Assembly (NCBI RefSeq): GCF_000620165.1
Contig: NZ_JHVN01000012.1
Span: forward strand, 1 to 64,000
From: Anoxybacillus tepidamans PS2
GTDB lineage: Bacteria > Bacillota > Bacilli > Bacillales > Anoxybacillaceae
DNA: 64,000 nucleotides
Direction: 5' to 3'
The notes under the pieces were generated by a model that ran no database searches, was not told where the DNA came from, and was given only the letters and a program-made list of their open reading frames with translations. The position numbers were made by a program, and so were the translations under genes. This document shows, piece by piece, positions 32,792 to 43,175 of this stretch. Numbering within the stretch: the first letter of the stretch is position 1; each line of letters begins with the position of its first letter.

Positions 32792-35209
32792 ATGAGTTTC
32801 AATCACCGTGAGATTGAAAAGAAGTGGCAGAAGTATTGGGAAGAAAATAAAACGTTTAAGACGACGGAAGATGATGCGAAACGAAAATTTTATGCATTGG
32901 ATATGTTTCCGTATCCGTCTGGTGCTGGTCTCCATGTAGGTCACCCAGAAGGATATACAGCAACTGATATTTTGGCGCGCATGAAGCGCATGCAAGGCTA
33001 TAACGTGCTTCATCCGATGGGATGGGATGCGTTTGGCTTACCGGCTGAGCAATACGCATTAGACACTGGAAATGATCCAGCCGAATTTACTGAGAAAAAC
33101 ATTAATAATTTCCGCCGCCAAATTAAATCGTTAGGCTTTTCTTATGACTGGGATCGCGAAGTAAATACAACTGATCCAAATTACTATAAATGGACGCAAT
33201 GGATTTTCTTAAAGCTGTACGAAAAAGGGTTAGCGTATATCGACGAAGTGCCTGTCAACTGGTGCCCAGCGCTTGGAACGGTTTTGGCGAATGAGGAAGT
33301 TATAGACGGAAAAAGCGAACGCGGCGGGCATCCGGTGATCCGTAAGCCGATGAAACAATGGATGCTTCGCATTACGGCGTATGCGGATCGCTTACTTGAA
33401 GACTTAGAAGAACTCGATTGGCCAGAGAGCATTAAAGAAATGCAACGCAACTGGATCGGCCGTTCAGAAGGAGCGCATGTCCATTTTGCGATTGATGGGC
33501 ATGATGAAACGTTCACCGTCTTTACGACTCGCCCAGATACGTTATTTGGCGCGACTTACGCCGTGCTTGCTCCTGAGCATCCGCTCGTCGAAAAAATTAC
33601 GACGCCTGAACAAAAAGAGGCAGTAGAAGCATATTTACAACAAATTCAAAGCAAAAGCGACCTTGAGCGCACAGATTTGGCGAAAGAAAAAACAGGTGTA
33701 TTCACAGGCGCCTATGCAATTAATCCAGTAAACGGGGAAAAATTGCCGATTTGGATCGCTGACTATGTGTTGATGAGCTACGGCACAGGGGCCATCATGG
33801 CAGTGCCGGCGCATGACGAGCGCGACTATGAATTTGCGAAAAAATTCCACTTGCCGATTAAGGAAGTCGTCGCCGGCGGCGATGTAACAAAAGAACCGTA
33901 CACAGGTGACGGTGAGCATATCAACTCTGAGTTTTTGAATGGGTTAAATAAAGAAGAAGCGATTAAGAAAATGATCGAATGGCTCGAGGCAAACGGAAAA
34001 GGCGAAAAGAAAGTATCGTATCGCCTTCGCGATTGGCTATTTAGCCGCCAGCGTTATTGGGGCGAACCAATTCCGATCATCCATTGGGAAGACGGCACGA
34101 TGACGCCAGTGCCGGAAGAAGAGCTTCCGCTTGTGCTTCCGAAAACAGACGAAATTAAGCCATCTGGAACAGGCGAATCGCCGCTTGCCAATATTGAAGA
34201 TTGGGTGAATGTCGTCGATCCAAAAACAGGGAAAAAAGGCCGCCGCGAAACGAATACGATGCCGCAATGGGCGGGAAGCTGCTGGTATTACTTGCGCTAT
34301 ATCGACCCGAACAACAGCGAGCAATTGGCCGATCCGGAAAAATTGAAAAAATGGCTGCCTGTAGATATCTATATTGGCGGTGCGGAGCATGCGGTGCTTC
34401 ACTTGTTGTATGCTCGCTTCTGGCACAAATTTTTATACGATATCGGCGTCGTGCCAACGAAAGAGCCGTTCCAAAAACTGTTTAATCAAGGCATGATTCT
34501 TGGTGAAAACAACGAAAAAATGAGCAAATCGAAAGGCAACGTCGTCAATCCGGATGATATTATTGAAAGCCATGGCGCCGACACATTGCGTTTATACGAA
34601 ATGTTCATGGGGCCGCTTGAAGCGTCGATCGCTTGGTCGACAAAAGGTCTCGATGGTGCCCGTCGCTTCTTGGACCGCGTTTGGCGTTTATTCGTTGAAG
34701 AAAACGGCGAGCTCAATCCGAAAATCGTCGATCAGGCAGAAGGTGATACGCTTGAGCGAGTGTACCATCAGACAGTGAAAAAAGTAACTGAGGATTACGA
34801 GGCGATTCGTTTCAATACCGCGATTTCGCAATTAATGGTATTCATTAATGAAGCGTATAAAGCGCCTGTTCTGCCAAAAGCATATATGGAAGGGTTCGTG
34901 AAATTGTTGTCTCCAGTTTGCCCGCATATTGCCGAAGAGTTATGGGAAAAGCTTGGGCATACGAATACGATTGCCTATGAAGCATGGCCGGCTTATGATG
35001 AAGCGAAACTCGTCGAAGATGAAGTGGAAATCGTCGTACAAGTAAACGGTAAAGTGCGTGCGAAATTACATGTACCAGTCGACGCCTCAAAGGAACAGCT
35101 CGAGCAAATCGCGATGGAAGACGAGAAAATTAAAGAACAAATCGAAGGAAAGACCGTGCGTAAAGTCATCGCTGTTCCAGGAAAATTAGTAAACATTGTC
35201 GCGAATTAA
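32792..35209 (+). CDS. leuS: Leucyl-tRNA synthetase
   Basis: 805-aa class I synthetase charging tRNA-Leu. HIGH motif is HVGH (48-51) and KMSKS is at 576-580. The CP1 editing domain is present ([19 protein letters not shown] and [16 protein letters not shown]). A Leu-specific insertion precedes KMSKS and an anticodon-binding domain follows. The start ATG 32792 follows GGGAGGAC; an in-frame ATG at 32777 precedes the ribosome-binding site. Controlled by the upstream T-box. Followed by a GC-rich hairpin (35229-35252) and ytwF. Confidence 0.97.
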   Translation: MSFNHREIEKKWQKYWEENKTFKTTEDDAKRKFYALDMFPYPSGAGLHVGHPEGYTATDILARMKRMQGYNVLHPMGWDAFGLPAEQYALDTGNDPAEFTEKNINNFRRQIKSLGFSYDWDREVNTTDPNYYKWTQWIFLKLYEKGLAYIDEVPVNWCPALGTVLANEEVIDGKSERGGHPVIRKPMKQWMLRITAYADRLLEDLEELDWPESIKEMQRNWIGRSEGAHVHFAIDGHDETFTVFTTRPDTLFGATYAVLAPEHPLVEKITTPEQKEAVEAYLQQIQSKSDLERTDLAKEKTGVFTGAYAINPVNGEKLPIWIADYVLMSYGTGAIMAVPAHDERDYEFAKKFHLPIKEVVAGGDVTKEPYTGDGEHINSEFLNGLNKEEAIKKMIEWLEANGKGEKKVSYRLRDWLFSRQRYWGEPIPIIHWEDGTMTPVPEEELPLVLPKTDEIKPSGTGESPLANIEDWVNVVDPKTGKKGRRETNTMPQWAGSCWYYLRYIDPNNSEQLADPEKLKKWLPVDIYIGGAEHAVLHLLYARFWHKFLYDIGVVPTKEPFQKLFNQGMILGENNEKMSKSKGNVVNPDDIIESHGADTLRLYEMFMGPLEASIAWSTKGLDGARRFLDRVWRLFVEENGELNPKIVDQAEGDTLERVYHQTVKKVTEDYEAIRFNTAISQLMVFINEAYKAPVLPKAYMEGFVKLLSPVCPHIAEELWEKLGHTNTIAYEAWPAYDEAKLVEDEVEIVVQVNGKVRAKLHVPVDASKEQLEQIAMEDEKIKEQIEGKTVRKVIAVPGKLVNIVAN

Positions 35210-35283
35210 TTGAGTCGAATGAGTCTATCCCCCGCTGCCCGTTAGGCGGGGGACTATATTGATAAAAGAAAGGAGACTGTGTC

Positions 35284-35589
35284 ATGGAAGAAATTAAAGA
35301 AATTACAGCGGAAGAGCTTAAACAAAAGCTAGAAAGAGGAGAACGCTTAAATTTAGTAGATGTGCGTGAAGATGAAGAAGTAGCACAAGGCATGATTCCA
35401 GGCGCAAAACACATTAAAATGGGCGATATTCCGAATCGATTGAATGAGTTCAATAAGGATGAGGAATACATTTTTATCTGCCGTTCGGGAGCGCGCAGCG
35501 GCAACGTTTGTTATTATTTACAAGAGATGGGTTATAAAGTACGCAATATGGTTGGCGGCATGCTGGCGTGGGATGGAGACGTTCAATAA
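35284..35589 (+). CDS. ytwF: Rhodanese-like domain protein YtwF
   Basis: 101-aa single rhodanese domain, a sulfur-carrier/sulfurtransferase. Active-site Cys66 in FICRSGARS, with LVDVREDEE and PGAKHIKMGD as standard flanking motifs. The start ATG 35284 follows GAAAGGAG. It lies 75 bp after leuS, as in B. subtilis. A sulfur-transfer role in tRNA or cofactor thiolation is possible, but no partner is adjacent. Confidence 0.9.
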   Translation: MEEIKEITAEELKQKLERGERLNLVDVREDEEVAQGMIPGAKHIKMGDIPNRLNEFNKDEEYIFICRSGARSGNVCYYLQEMGYKVRNMVGGMLAWDGDVQ

Positions 35590-35640
35590 AAAAAGGGGCT
35601 GGTCGCAAAAAGTCGGTTGAGCGACTTTTTGCGACCAGCC
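35590..35640 (-). terminator. Strong terminator of the pheromone/regulator unit
   Basis: GGCTGGTCGCAAAAAGTCG and its exact 19-nt complement flank a 6-nt loop (35597-35640). On the minus strand the stem is followed by CCCCTTTTTTTATTG. It may also stop ytwF transcripts on the plus strand. Confidence 0.88.
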
Positions 35641-35664
35641 TAAATGTCGTTTGAAAGTTTTAGA

Positions 35665-35781
35665 TCAATAATCTGGGAAGATAACGTTAGGGGTTACTGA
35701 AGGGCTTGTGTTTGATGCAGCCAACCCAACCCCCAACACTGTCACCATCGCAAGGATGGAAGTTAAAATCATTTTTTTCAT
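35665..35781 (-). CDS. Secreted signalling-peptide precursor (NprX-like), 38 aa
   Basis: Minus-strand gene with AAAGGAGG 8 nt before ATG 35781. The protein starts MKKMILTSILAMVTVLGVG: basic start and hydrophobic core, then an AAS-type cleavage zone. It ends in a short polar tail, SNTSPSVTPNVIFPDY. It begins 16 bp after the stop of the RNPP regulator, the same order as nprR-nprX and plcR-papR. In that family the C-terminal 5-8 residues are cut out, re-imported by Opp and bound by the regulator. The FPDY end keeps a PD pair as in the NprX heptapeptide (SKPDIVG). Mature form is inferred. Confidence 0.8.
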   Translation of the reverse strand: MKKMILTSILAMVTVLGVGLAASNTSPSVTPNVIFPDY

Positions 35782-35797
35782 AGTGACATTCCTCCTT

Positions 35798-37072
35798 TTA
35801 AATAATAAATTGTTTTCTTTTTTTGTTAGCTAATTGATAATAATAGCTGCTTTTTTTATATAAAAATTTTTTTGCATACATATCCGCAAGTTTTTCGTAA
35901 CAGTCCGTTAAATAAAGCCAATCGTACGTTTGTTCAAAAAACGGAATGACGACATCTTCAAGATATTTCTGCAATTCTTCTTCTTTTTTATGTATCTCCA
36001 AATAGAGACAATGGAATTTATGCGTAAGATGTTCAGCAATTTTTATTTCCCCAAGCTTTGCAATAGAGTTTGAAATCCACTTGATCGCGGATGGAATATC
36101 GTTACATAGAGCATATTCGTTAGCAAGGTGATACGTAGTTGTTAAATATTCAAGTTCATTTTTCTCATAGTCTAAGCTTTTTAAATAGTAGTCGATCGCT
36201 TTTTGCCGATCGCCTTTTATTGTATGTAAATAACCAAGGTTGTGAAGAGTTTTTCCAATGATGTTTGTTAAATTCAATGATCGGGCGATGTTTAGAATAT
36301 TGTGAAAGTAATGTTCGGCTTGGTTGAATTGCCGAATAAATACATAACTAATACCAATGGCAAGCTGACAATCAATGCTTCTTAAATACTGCGAAGAGGA
36401 ATTGAATAGTTCGAGCGCTCGATGGCCGTATATTAATGTTAGCGAAGGCCGACGTAAATGACAGTAAGTAAGAGCTAAATAATAAATTAGCTCAGGTTCC
36501 GTGTAGCGCATTTTATCGCTGATGTTTTTAGCTGCTTCGAACTTTTTAATCCCGTCTTCATATTGTTGGTGAAGGCATAAATAAATGCCGTAAAAACAAT
36601 AGAAATAAAGCAACTGCCCGTTTGAAAGCTTTTCTTTTATCTCATCAAAATATTCGAGCAATTCTAAAGCTGAAGTCAGTTGCTTCTTATAAAGGTAATA
36701 ACGTAATAGAGTTAGTTTGTAATTAATAATGAGATTGATATTTTCGATAGATTTAACTTTTTCTGGAAGTATGTTGGCATAGTGATCAGCTCTTTCAGTA
36801 TCACGATCAATGATTGACTGATACCACGACAAAATCTCCTCGTTGAACTGCCTCTGTTCGGAGATGATATTTTCGTAGCTGAGTCCTAGCCTTGCGAGCA
36901 ACATCGCAACGATTTCCTGATTTGCAACAATCTTGTTGTTTTCGAGTTTGCTTAAATAAGGAACTGAGCATATTCCTTTTGACAGCTCTTCTTGCGTAAT
37001 GCCTTGCTGTTGGCGATTAATTGCGATAATCGCTCCCATATTTACTTCTATATTATCCCTTAAAATGTACAT
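35798..37072 (-). CDS. nprA: RNPP-family regulator NprA, activator of neutral protease
   Basis: 424-aa quorum-sensing regulator. The N-terminal HTH_3 (about 10-60) has GITQEELSKGICSVPYLSKLENNK. Helical TPR repeats follow, e.g. LTNIIGKTLHNLGYLHTIKGDRQKAIDYYLKSL, forming the peptide pocket. A gene of this type next to the neutral protease gene is known from B. stearothermophilus as activator nprA. The start may be ATG 37072 or TTG 37078 (AAAAGGGG upstream). It is divergent from the protease gene, with a TnpB element now between them. An inverted-repeat operator lies just upstream. Confidence 0.88.
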   Translation of the reverse strand: MYILRDNIEVNMGAIIAINRQQQGITQEELSKGICSVPYLSKLENNKIVANQEIVAMLLARLGLSYENIISEQRQFNEEILSWYQSIIDRDTERADHYANILPEKVKSIENINLIINYKLTLLRYYLYKKQLTSALELLEYFDEIKEKLSNGQLLYFYCFYGIYLCLHQQYEDGIKKFEAAKNISDKMRYTEPELIYYLALTYCHLRRPSLTLIYGHRALELFNSSSQYLRSIDCQLAIGISYVFIRQFNQAEHYFHNILNIARSLNLTNIIGKTLHNLGYLHTIKGDRQKAIDYYLKSLDYEKNELEYLTTTYHLANEYALCNDIPSAIKWISNSIAKLGEIKIAEHLTHKFHCLYLEIHKKEEELQKYLEDVVIPFFEQTYDWLYLTDCYEKLADMYAKKFLYKKSSYYYQLANKKRKQFII

Positions 37073-37097
37073 ATGCAATGCCCAACCCCTTTTTTTG

Positions 37098-37161
37098 TAT
37101 TGAGAAAATCAATGAGAAAAAACATCTATTACACAATCTTTTTTGAGTAATTTTCTCAATA
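37098..37161 (-). promoter_or_regulatory. Inverted-repeat operator upstream of nprA
   Basis: TATTGAGAAAA (37098-37108) and TTTTCTCAATA (37151-37161) are perfect 11-bp arms 42 bp apart. A nearly identical pair with almost the same spacing precedes nprM. Probable NprA site; binding not shown. Confidence 0.65.
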
Positions 37162-37329
37162 TCGTTTCCGGTGTTTGTGCCTATATATTTTATTTTAACA
37201 TATCTACCGAGAAGCCTCCCACCTCTAAGCGAAGTGTAGGTGGGGGATGAATCGGATGTTTTTCTTCATAAAACAGAACGTATGTGCTATAATTACCTTA
37301 GACAAATTGTAGCGAAAGGAGGAATCTCG

Positions 37330-38508
37330 ATGCTCCGCGGTCAAAAAGTCGCCTTTCGTGCCTCCAAGAGGGATCTCAAACGGCTGGTGGCCTGCAACCA
37401 GGGGTCGGCTCGCGTCTGGAATGAGTGTCGCCGGCTCGCGAAAGACTACTTCCTTCAACACGGCCGCCGTATTTCAAAAAGTGAACTGCAAAAGCACACG
37501 AAAGGCCGCTTCCATCTCCACAGCCAGTCGATTCAAGCGGTTTGCCACAAGTATCTCTTCGCACGACAATCGGCACACGCCGCCATTCAAAAAGGACTTC
37601 ATCATGCTCGCTACCCATACAAACAAAAGAAATTCTTCAACACGAAATGGGCGAAAGATGGGTTCAAAGTGTACGAAAATGGAACCATTGCCTTATCGAT
37701 GGGCATCCATAATGGAAAAAGAGAAGAACCGATCCTCGTCCATGTCTCCCACTTACCCAAAGGAACGATCAAAGAGATTGAGTGTTGTTATAACCACGGT
37801 TGGTACTTGGCTATCACCTACGACGACGGTCAGAAAGCGAAAACGTATCAACCGGGATGTTCCGTCGGTGTCGATCTCGGTGAAATTCATACGATCGGCG
37901 CCTTTTGCGAAAACGGCCAAGCCCTCTTGATTACAGGGAGAAAGGTACGTTCACTTCATCGGCTCCGAAATAAGAAATTGGCCGACATTCAACGACGACA
38001 ATCCAAATGCCAAAAAGGCTCCCGCCGCTGGAAAAAGTACGAACGAGCCAAACGATACCTCTTATCGAAATCGGAACGCCAACTGCGGGATGCGCTTCAT
38101 AAAACGACGAAACAATTCGTGGACTGGTGCCTCGCTCAATCGGTGTCGGATGTATACCTCGGAAACGTCGAAGGAGTGCAGCGACACACGAGAAAGAAAA
38201 AGAAAGTCCACCGGAAGCAAGCACAAAAGCTCTCCAATTGGTCGTTCGGAAAAGTGAAGCAATACTTGGCTTACAAACTAGCTCAACAAGGTATTCGTTT
38301 GAAAGAAACCGATGAGTCTTATACCAGTCAGACATGTCCTGTCTGCCAAAAAAGACAAAAAGGTTCCCGACGAATCTTTGCTTGTTCTTGCGGGTATCAA
38401 GAACATCGGGACATTCATGGCGCCCGCAACATTTTGAGCAAGGCACTTTATCAACGAATGGTCCCGTGGCACATGCCAGCGACGCTCACGTATCTACGGA
38501 TTGCATAA
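37330..38508 (+). CDS. tnpB: TnpB RNA-guided nuclease, copy 2
   Basis: 392-aa TnpB with intact RuvC residues (D in VGVDLGE, E in NVEGVQ, D in HRDIHGARN) and zinc ribbon CPVC...CSC. The start is ATG 37330 after GAAAGGAGG. It differs from copy 1 by scattered substitutions, many in the N-terminal 40 residues and the last 20, so it is not a recent duplicate of it. Both copies look intact and could be active. It needs a TnpA supplied elsewhere for transposition. Confidence 0.93.
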   Translation: MLRGQKVAFRASKRDLKRLVACNQGSARVWNECRRLAKDYFLQHGRRISKSELQKHTKGRFHLHSQSIQAVCHKYLFARQSAHAAIQKGLHHARYPYKQKKFFNTKWAKDGFKVYENGTIALSMGIHNGKREEPILVHVSHLPKGTIKEIECCYNHGWYLAITYDDGQKAKTYQPGCSVGVDLGEIHTIGAFCENGQALLITGRKVRSLHRLRNKKLADIQRRQSKCQKGSRRWKKYERAKRYLLSKSERQLRDALHKTTKQFVDWCLAQSVSDVYLGNVEGVQRHTRKKKKVHRKQAQKLSNWSFGKVKQYLAYKLAQQGIRLKETDESYTSQTCPVCQKRQKGSRRIFACSCGYQEHRDIHGARNILSKALYQRMVPWHMPATLTYLRIA

Positions 38509-38697
38509 GCAAGAAGTAGTAGATGGGTTGGACCGCCCCATCGGTGACAGACCGATGTTGCTTACCGAATCGGTCAAGAAGGCTTCCGATGCGAGCATCG
38601 AGCGGAAGAAGCCTGCCTTCTTCTGCGTTGAAGCTTCTTTGATCGAGTGGTAAGAAACTCCTACCTCTAAATGAAATGTAGGTGGGAGAGGTTCATT
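38509..38697 (+). ncRNA. Putative omega RNA region of TnpB copy 2
   Basis: The region from the tnpB stop to the right end closely follows that of copy 1, with the stems GGTTGGACCGCC and CATCGGTGACAGACCGATG retained. Several changes occur in the GGCTTCCGATGCGAGCATCG hairpin. The guide would begin at about 38697 with nprM upstream DNA. Confidence 0.5.
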
Positions 38698-38721
38698 TTA
38701 CTCTATAAAATGTATAAAGTA

Positions 38722-38784
38722 TATTGAGAAAATGAGACTTTGTAAGTTTTACTATAAAAATACGAATATGGAAATTTCTCAATA
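38722..38784 (+). promoter_or_regulatory. Inverted-repeat operator upstream of nprM
   Basis: TATTGAGAAAA (38722-38732) and TTTCTCAATA (38775-38784) are about 42 bp apart, matching the nprA operator. A CATAAT -10-like box lies about 20 bp downstream without a good -35, as expected for an activator-dependent promoter. Confidence 0.65.
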
Positions 38785-38843
38785 CAATTATATTATTAGC
38801 GATCATAATATTCAAAATGTACTAAAATTGAAGAGGTGATTGA

Positions 38844-40493
<1,650 letters not shown>

Positions 40494-40510
40494 ATTAATG
40501 AAAATATTTT

Positions 40511-40546
40511 AGGAGCGGAGTGTCTATGCTTTCGCTCCTTTGTTTT
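40511..40546 (+). terminator. nprM intrinsic terminator
   Basis: AGGAGCG...CGCTCCT stem with a 15-nt loop, followed by TTGTTTT. Confidence 0.7.
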
Positions 40547-40620
40547 ACAAAAAATCATCAGCTGACAAAGGTTTTTTCAATGATTGATGGAATATATGGT
40601 TAAGGAGGATTGACATTATC

Positions 40621-41127
40621 ATGGAAAATAATTTTCGGTTATTTATAAATATTTCCGCTCAGAGAATGTGCCAGCATTATTTGCCAAAACTGCTAGAAGC
40701 GATTCGATGTTTAGACGAAAAGGAGCTTTGGCTGTGCGAGACAGAAGAAACCAATTCTATTGGCGGGATTGTGTTGCATATTTGCGAGCATATTCGAAGA
40801 AACACGTTGCAGCTCTCAAATTCAGCTATACAGTTTTCTAGCGGAATTGAAGAATATTTTCCTAATGTTCATTGGGCTTCCGCGCCATTATGCGAATATG
40901 TACAAAAAACATTTGCAGAATGGCAGAAGGAAATGGAAGAACTTCTCGAGAATCCTGACAAACTGGACATGCATCGCATCTATCATCTAGTCGAGCATAC
41001 GGCTTATCACCTTGGACAAATAATTGACCGCACGAAGCGGTTGAAACGAATTTCGTTTCAGTTTTGCCAGAAAGGGCTGAACGAAAAATCGCTAAGGGAG
41101 ATGATCGAAGCAAAATGTATAAAGTGA
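40621..41127 (+). CDS. DinB-like (DUF1572) metal-binding protein
   Basis: 168-aa four-helix-bundle protein of the DinB/YfiT superfamily. Probable metal His: H53 and H57 in VLHICEHIRRN, H126 and H130 in VEHTAYHLGQ. Some relatives act as bacillithiol-dependent transferases; here no specific reaction can be inferred. The start ATG 40621 follows AAGGAGG. The 3' end overlaps cse60 by 13 bp, so the two are probably co-transcribed. Confidence 0.82.
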   Translation: MENNFRLFINISAQRMCQHYLPKLLEAIRCLDEKELWLCETEETNSIGGIVLHICEHIRRNTLQLSNSAIQFSSGIEEYFPNVHWASAPLCEYVQKTFAEWQKEMEELLENPDKLDMHRIYHLVEHTAYHLGQIIDRTKRLKRISFQFCQKGLNEKSLREMIEAKCIK

Positions 41128-41294
41128 AAATCTTTGATGAAGAGCACGAAAAAGATTTGGAAATAGCGGTGAATAAATTTTTAGCTGGGCTCCAAGAAGG
41201 CCAGCTCATTGATATTAAATACGACGTCGCTTTAATGGAATCAGAAGGGGAACAAATTTATTGTTTTTCGGCGATGGTGATTTATCGAGCTTAG
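41115..41294 (+). CDS. cse60: Sporulation protein Cse60
   Basis: 59-aa protein, MYKVKIFDEEHEKDLEIAVN..., matching the Cse60 family of Bacilli, which is transcribed in the mother cell under SigE. Start ATG 41115 lies within the DinB-like gene, with AGGGAGATG about 15 nt upstream. A longer in-frame start at 41064 is rejected by alignment. Molecular role unknown. Confidence 0.8.
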   Translation: MYKVKIFDEEHEKDLEIAVNKFLAGLQEGQLIDIKYDVALMESEGEQIYCFSAMVIYRA

Positions 41295-41320
41295 TTGCAG
41301 AAAGACTAGTTTGATTGTTC

Positions 41321-41375
41321 GTAACATATTCATCAAGAAATCTCCACTTTAAAACGAAATGGAAATGGGGTCGCA
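41321..41375 (+). repeat. Possible decayed TnpB-element end repeat, copy E
   Basis: GTAACATATTCATCAAGAAATCTCCACTTT then AAACGAAATGGAAATGGGG resembles the left edge and hairpin of the solo repeats with many changes; the right edge GGTTCAT is lost. Weak match. Confidence 0.35.
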
Positions 41376-41435
41376 AATCAAGCCGATATTTTGATGATGA
41401 AACGAGTTGATTAATTAAATACTGGAGGGAATGTC

Positions 41436-41699
41436 GTGCTAGGAATACAAGTAAAGAAATCCAATGACAATTTAGTGATCCGCTGGCTGTTATCGAAAAT
41501 AGAAATACCTATTTCCGAGGTTGCAACAGTAACGCTTGATGATACATATGGCGGAGAGGAAAAAGAAGCGATTAGAATCGGTGCTCCATATGGCACTTGT
41601 GATAGAGTTGTAATTCGAACGAATCGTAGCACTTATATTTTGTTTACCGATCATGCTCGTTCCATTCGCGATAAAATTTGTTCGTTGATAAACAAATAG
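41436..41699 (+). CDS. SunI/YnzG-family PH-like protein
   Basis: 87-aa protein beginning MLGIQVKKSNDNLVIRWLLSKIEIPISEV and ending FTDHARSIRDKICSLI, the pattern of the SunI family (sublancin immunity protein and its paralogues), which have a bacterial PH-like fold. The start GTG 41436 follows GGAGGG. No lantibiotic or glycocin precursor is nearby, so an immunity role is not supported here. Housekeeping paralogues such as YnzG are common in Bacilli. Confidence 0.72.
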   Translation: MLGIQVKKSNDNLVIRWLLSKIEIPISEVATVTLDDTYGGEEKEAIRIGAPYGTCDRVVIRTNRSTYILFTDHARSIRDKICSLINK

Positions 41700-41743
41700 T
41701 TTCAGCGGAAACGAAAGGAACAATCGAGCTTTAAAACAAGCAA

Positions 41744-41797
41744 CAATGCATCCTTAAGACAAAGGATACATTGAGCCTAGCTGAGATAGCTAGGCTC
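41744..41797. terminator. Double hairpin between convergent genes
   Basis: CAATGCATCCTT/AAAGGATACATTG (41744-41773) and GAGCCTAGCT/AGCTAGGCTC (41773-41797, perfect). The second overlaps the ytfP stop codon. T-tracts are poor, so these may be weak bidirectional terminators. Confidence 0.55.
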
Positions 41798-43058
41798 GAT
41801 GCGATAATGCGTATTTGGCGGCGTTGGTTCCGGCGAGCCGTCCGGTGACGAAGGCGGCGGTAATGTTATATCCGCCGGTGTAGCCGTGGATGTCTAAAAT
41901 TTCCCCACAAAAATAAAGTCCCTCCATCAGCTTTGAGGCCATTTCTTTTGGATGGATTTCCTTCACCGATACGCCCCCGCCGGTGACGAATGCTTTTTCG
42001 AGCGGCAATGTGCCGTGGACGTGAAAGGTAAAATTTTTGCAGCTGGAAACAAACGCGCGCACTTTCTCATGTGAGAGCATACCCGCCGGCGCTTGCGGGT
42101 CGATTCCGTTTTTCTCTAGCAAAAATAATAAATATCGTTCTGGAAGCAGCCCTTTCAATACATTTTTGATTGCCTTTTTCGGCTCGTTCTTGATCGTGGC
42201 GCTGATTTTTTGAAACAATGCTTCTGCATTGTCGTCAGGAAGCGCATCGATGCTCATCGTCACCGCATCGGATTTTTTTAATTCTTTGACGACGAATTGG
42301 CTGCAGCGGAGCGCGGCCGGACCGGAAATGCCAAAATGGGTAAAAATCATGTCCATTCGGTGGGTCACGACCGTCTTTCCTTTTTGATTAAGCACGCTCA
42401 ACGCGATATTGCGCAGGGAGAGCCCTTGTAGCGTTCGCTCTTGGATAAAGCGTTCGTTGGATGTAATCGGCACTTCGGTCGGGAATAGCTCTGTCACGGT
42501 ATGTCCCGCTTTTTCCGCCCATGCGTAGCCATCTCCGGTCGAGCCGGTATGGGGAACGGATTTTCCGCCGACGGCGACGACGACGCTGTCAGCTGCGAAG
42601 AACTCTCCTGTTTTTAATGTAACACCGACCGTTTTCCCGTTTTCATATTCAACATCGGCGACGGGACTGTTTAAACGAGTATGTACACCTAGCCTCTGCA
42701 GCTCGTTAATCAGCGCGCGAACAACAGATTGGGCATCGTCTGTCACCGGAAACATCCGGCCGTGATCCTCTTCTTTCAACGCAACGCCGAGGCGTTCAAA
42801 AAATCGAATAATATCCTCATTGTTAAAGACTGAAAACGCGCTATATAAAAAACGGCCGTTGCCTGGGATATGCTTGATGATCTCATCGACGGGCAGCCGG
42901 TTTGTCACATTGCAGCGTCCGCCTCCAGAAATCGCGAGCTTGCGGCCGAGCTTGTCCCCCTTATCAATGAGAAGAACGTTCGCTTTTTGTTCCGCTGCCG
43001 CAATGGCCGCCATTAAGCCAGATGGTCCGCCGCCGATGATGATAACATCGTACTTCAT
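41790..43058 (-). CDS. ytfP: HI0933-family FAD-dependent oxidoreductase YtfP
   Basis: 422-aa flavoprotein of the HI0933/BaiN family. Dinucleotide-binding [15 protein letters not shown] at the N-terminus, [17 protein letters not shown] as family signature, and the C-terminal ATG-type FAD motif [11 protein letters not shown]...[19 protein letters not shown]. The start is ATG 43058 ([11 protein letters not shown]) after GGTGAGG; the longer frame to 43094 has no site. Substrate not established. Divergent from ytgP. Confidence 0.92.
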   Translation of the reverse strand: MKYDVIIIGGGPSGLMAAIAAAEQKANVLLIDKGDKLGRKLAISGGGRCNVTNRLPVDEIIKHIPGNGRFLYSAFSVFNNEDIIRFFERLGVALKEEDHGRMFPVTDDAQSVVRALINELQRLGVHTRLNSPVADVEYENGKTVGVTLKTGEFFAADSVVVAVGGKSVPHTGSTGDGYAWAEKAGHTVTELFPTEVPITSNERFIQERTLQGLSLRNIALSVLNQKGKTVVTHRMDMIFTHFGISGPAALRCSQFVVKELKKSDAVTMSIDALPDDNAEALFQKISATIKNEPKKAIKNVLKGLLPERYLLFLLEKNGIDPQAPAGMLSHEKVRAFVSSCKNFTFHVHGTLPLEKAFVTGGGVSVKEIHPKEMASKLMEGLYFCGEILDIHGYTGGYNITAAFVTGRLAGTNAAKYALSHRA

Positions 43059-43175
43059 TTGCCTCACCGTCCTTTCTTTTTCTATTATAGTCAAGAGAAT
43101 AAAATTTCTCGACTGCGTGGTGAATGTGATAAAATACAGTAGTTGTGAAAAGTTGCATTCTAGGGAAGGGATGTT

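Larger units (their letters stand above)
37199..38697 (+). mobile_element. IS1341-type TnpB element, copy 2
   Basis: Same ends as copy 1: CATATCTACCGAGAAG with hairpin CCCACCT...AGGTGGG on the left, and CTCCTACCT...AGGTGGGAG then AGGTTCA on the right. The left flank is TATTTTAACA. It is inserted between nprA and nprM, separating the two operator regions. No tnpA. Confidence 0.88.

Noticed and set aside
33184-34778. Several 70-130 codon frames antisense to or out of frame with leuS
   Set aside because: leuS is intact and continuous; these are shadows of its codon bias.
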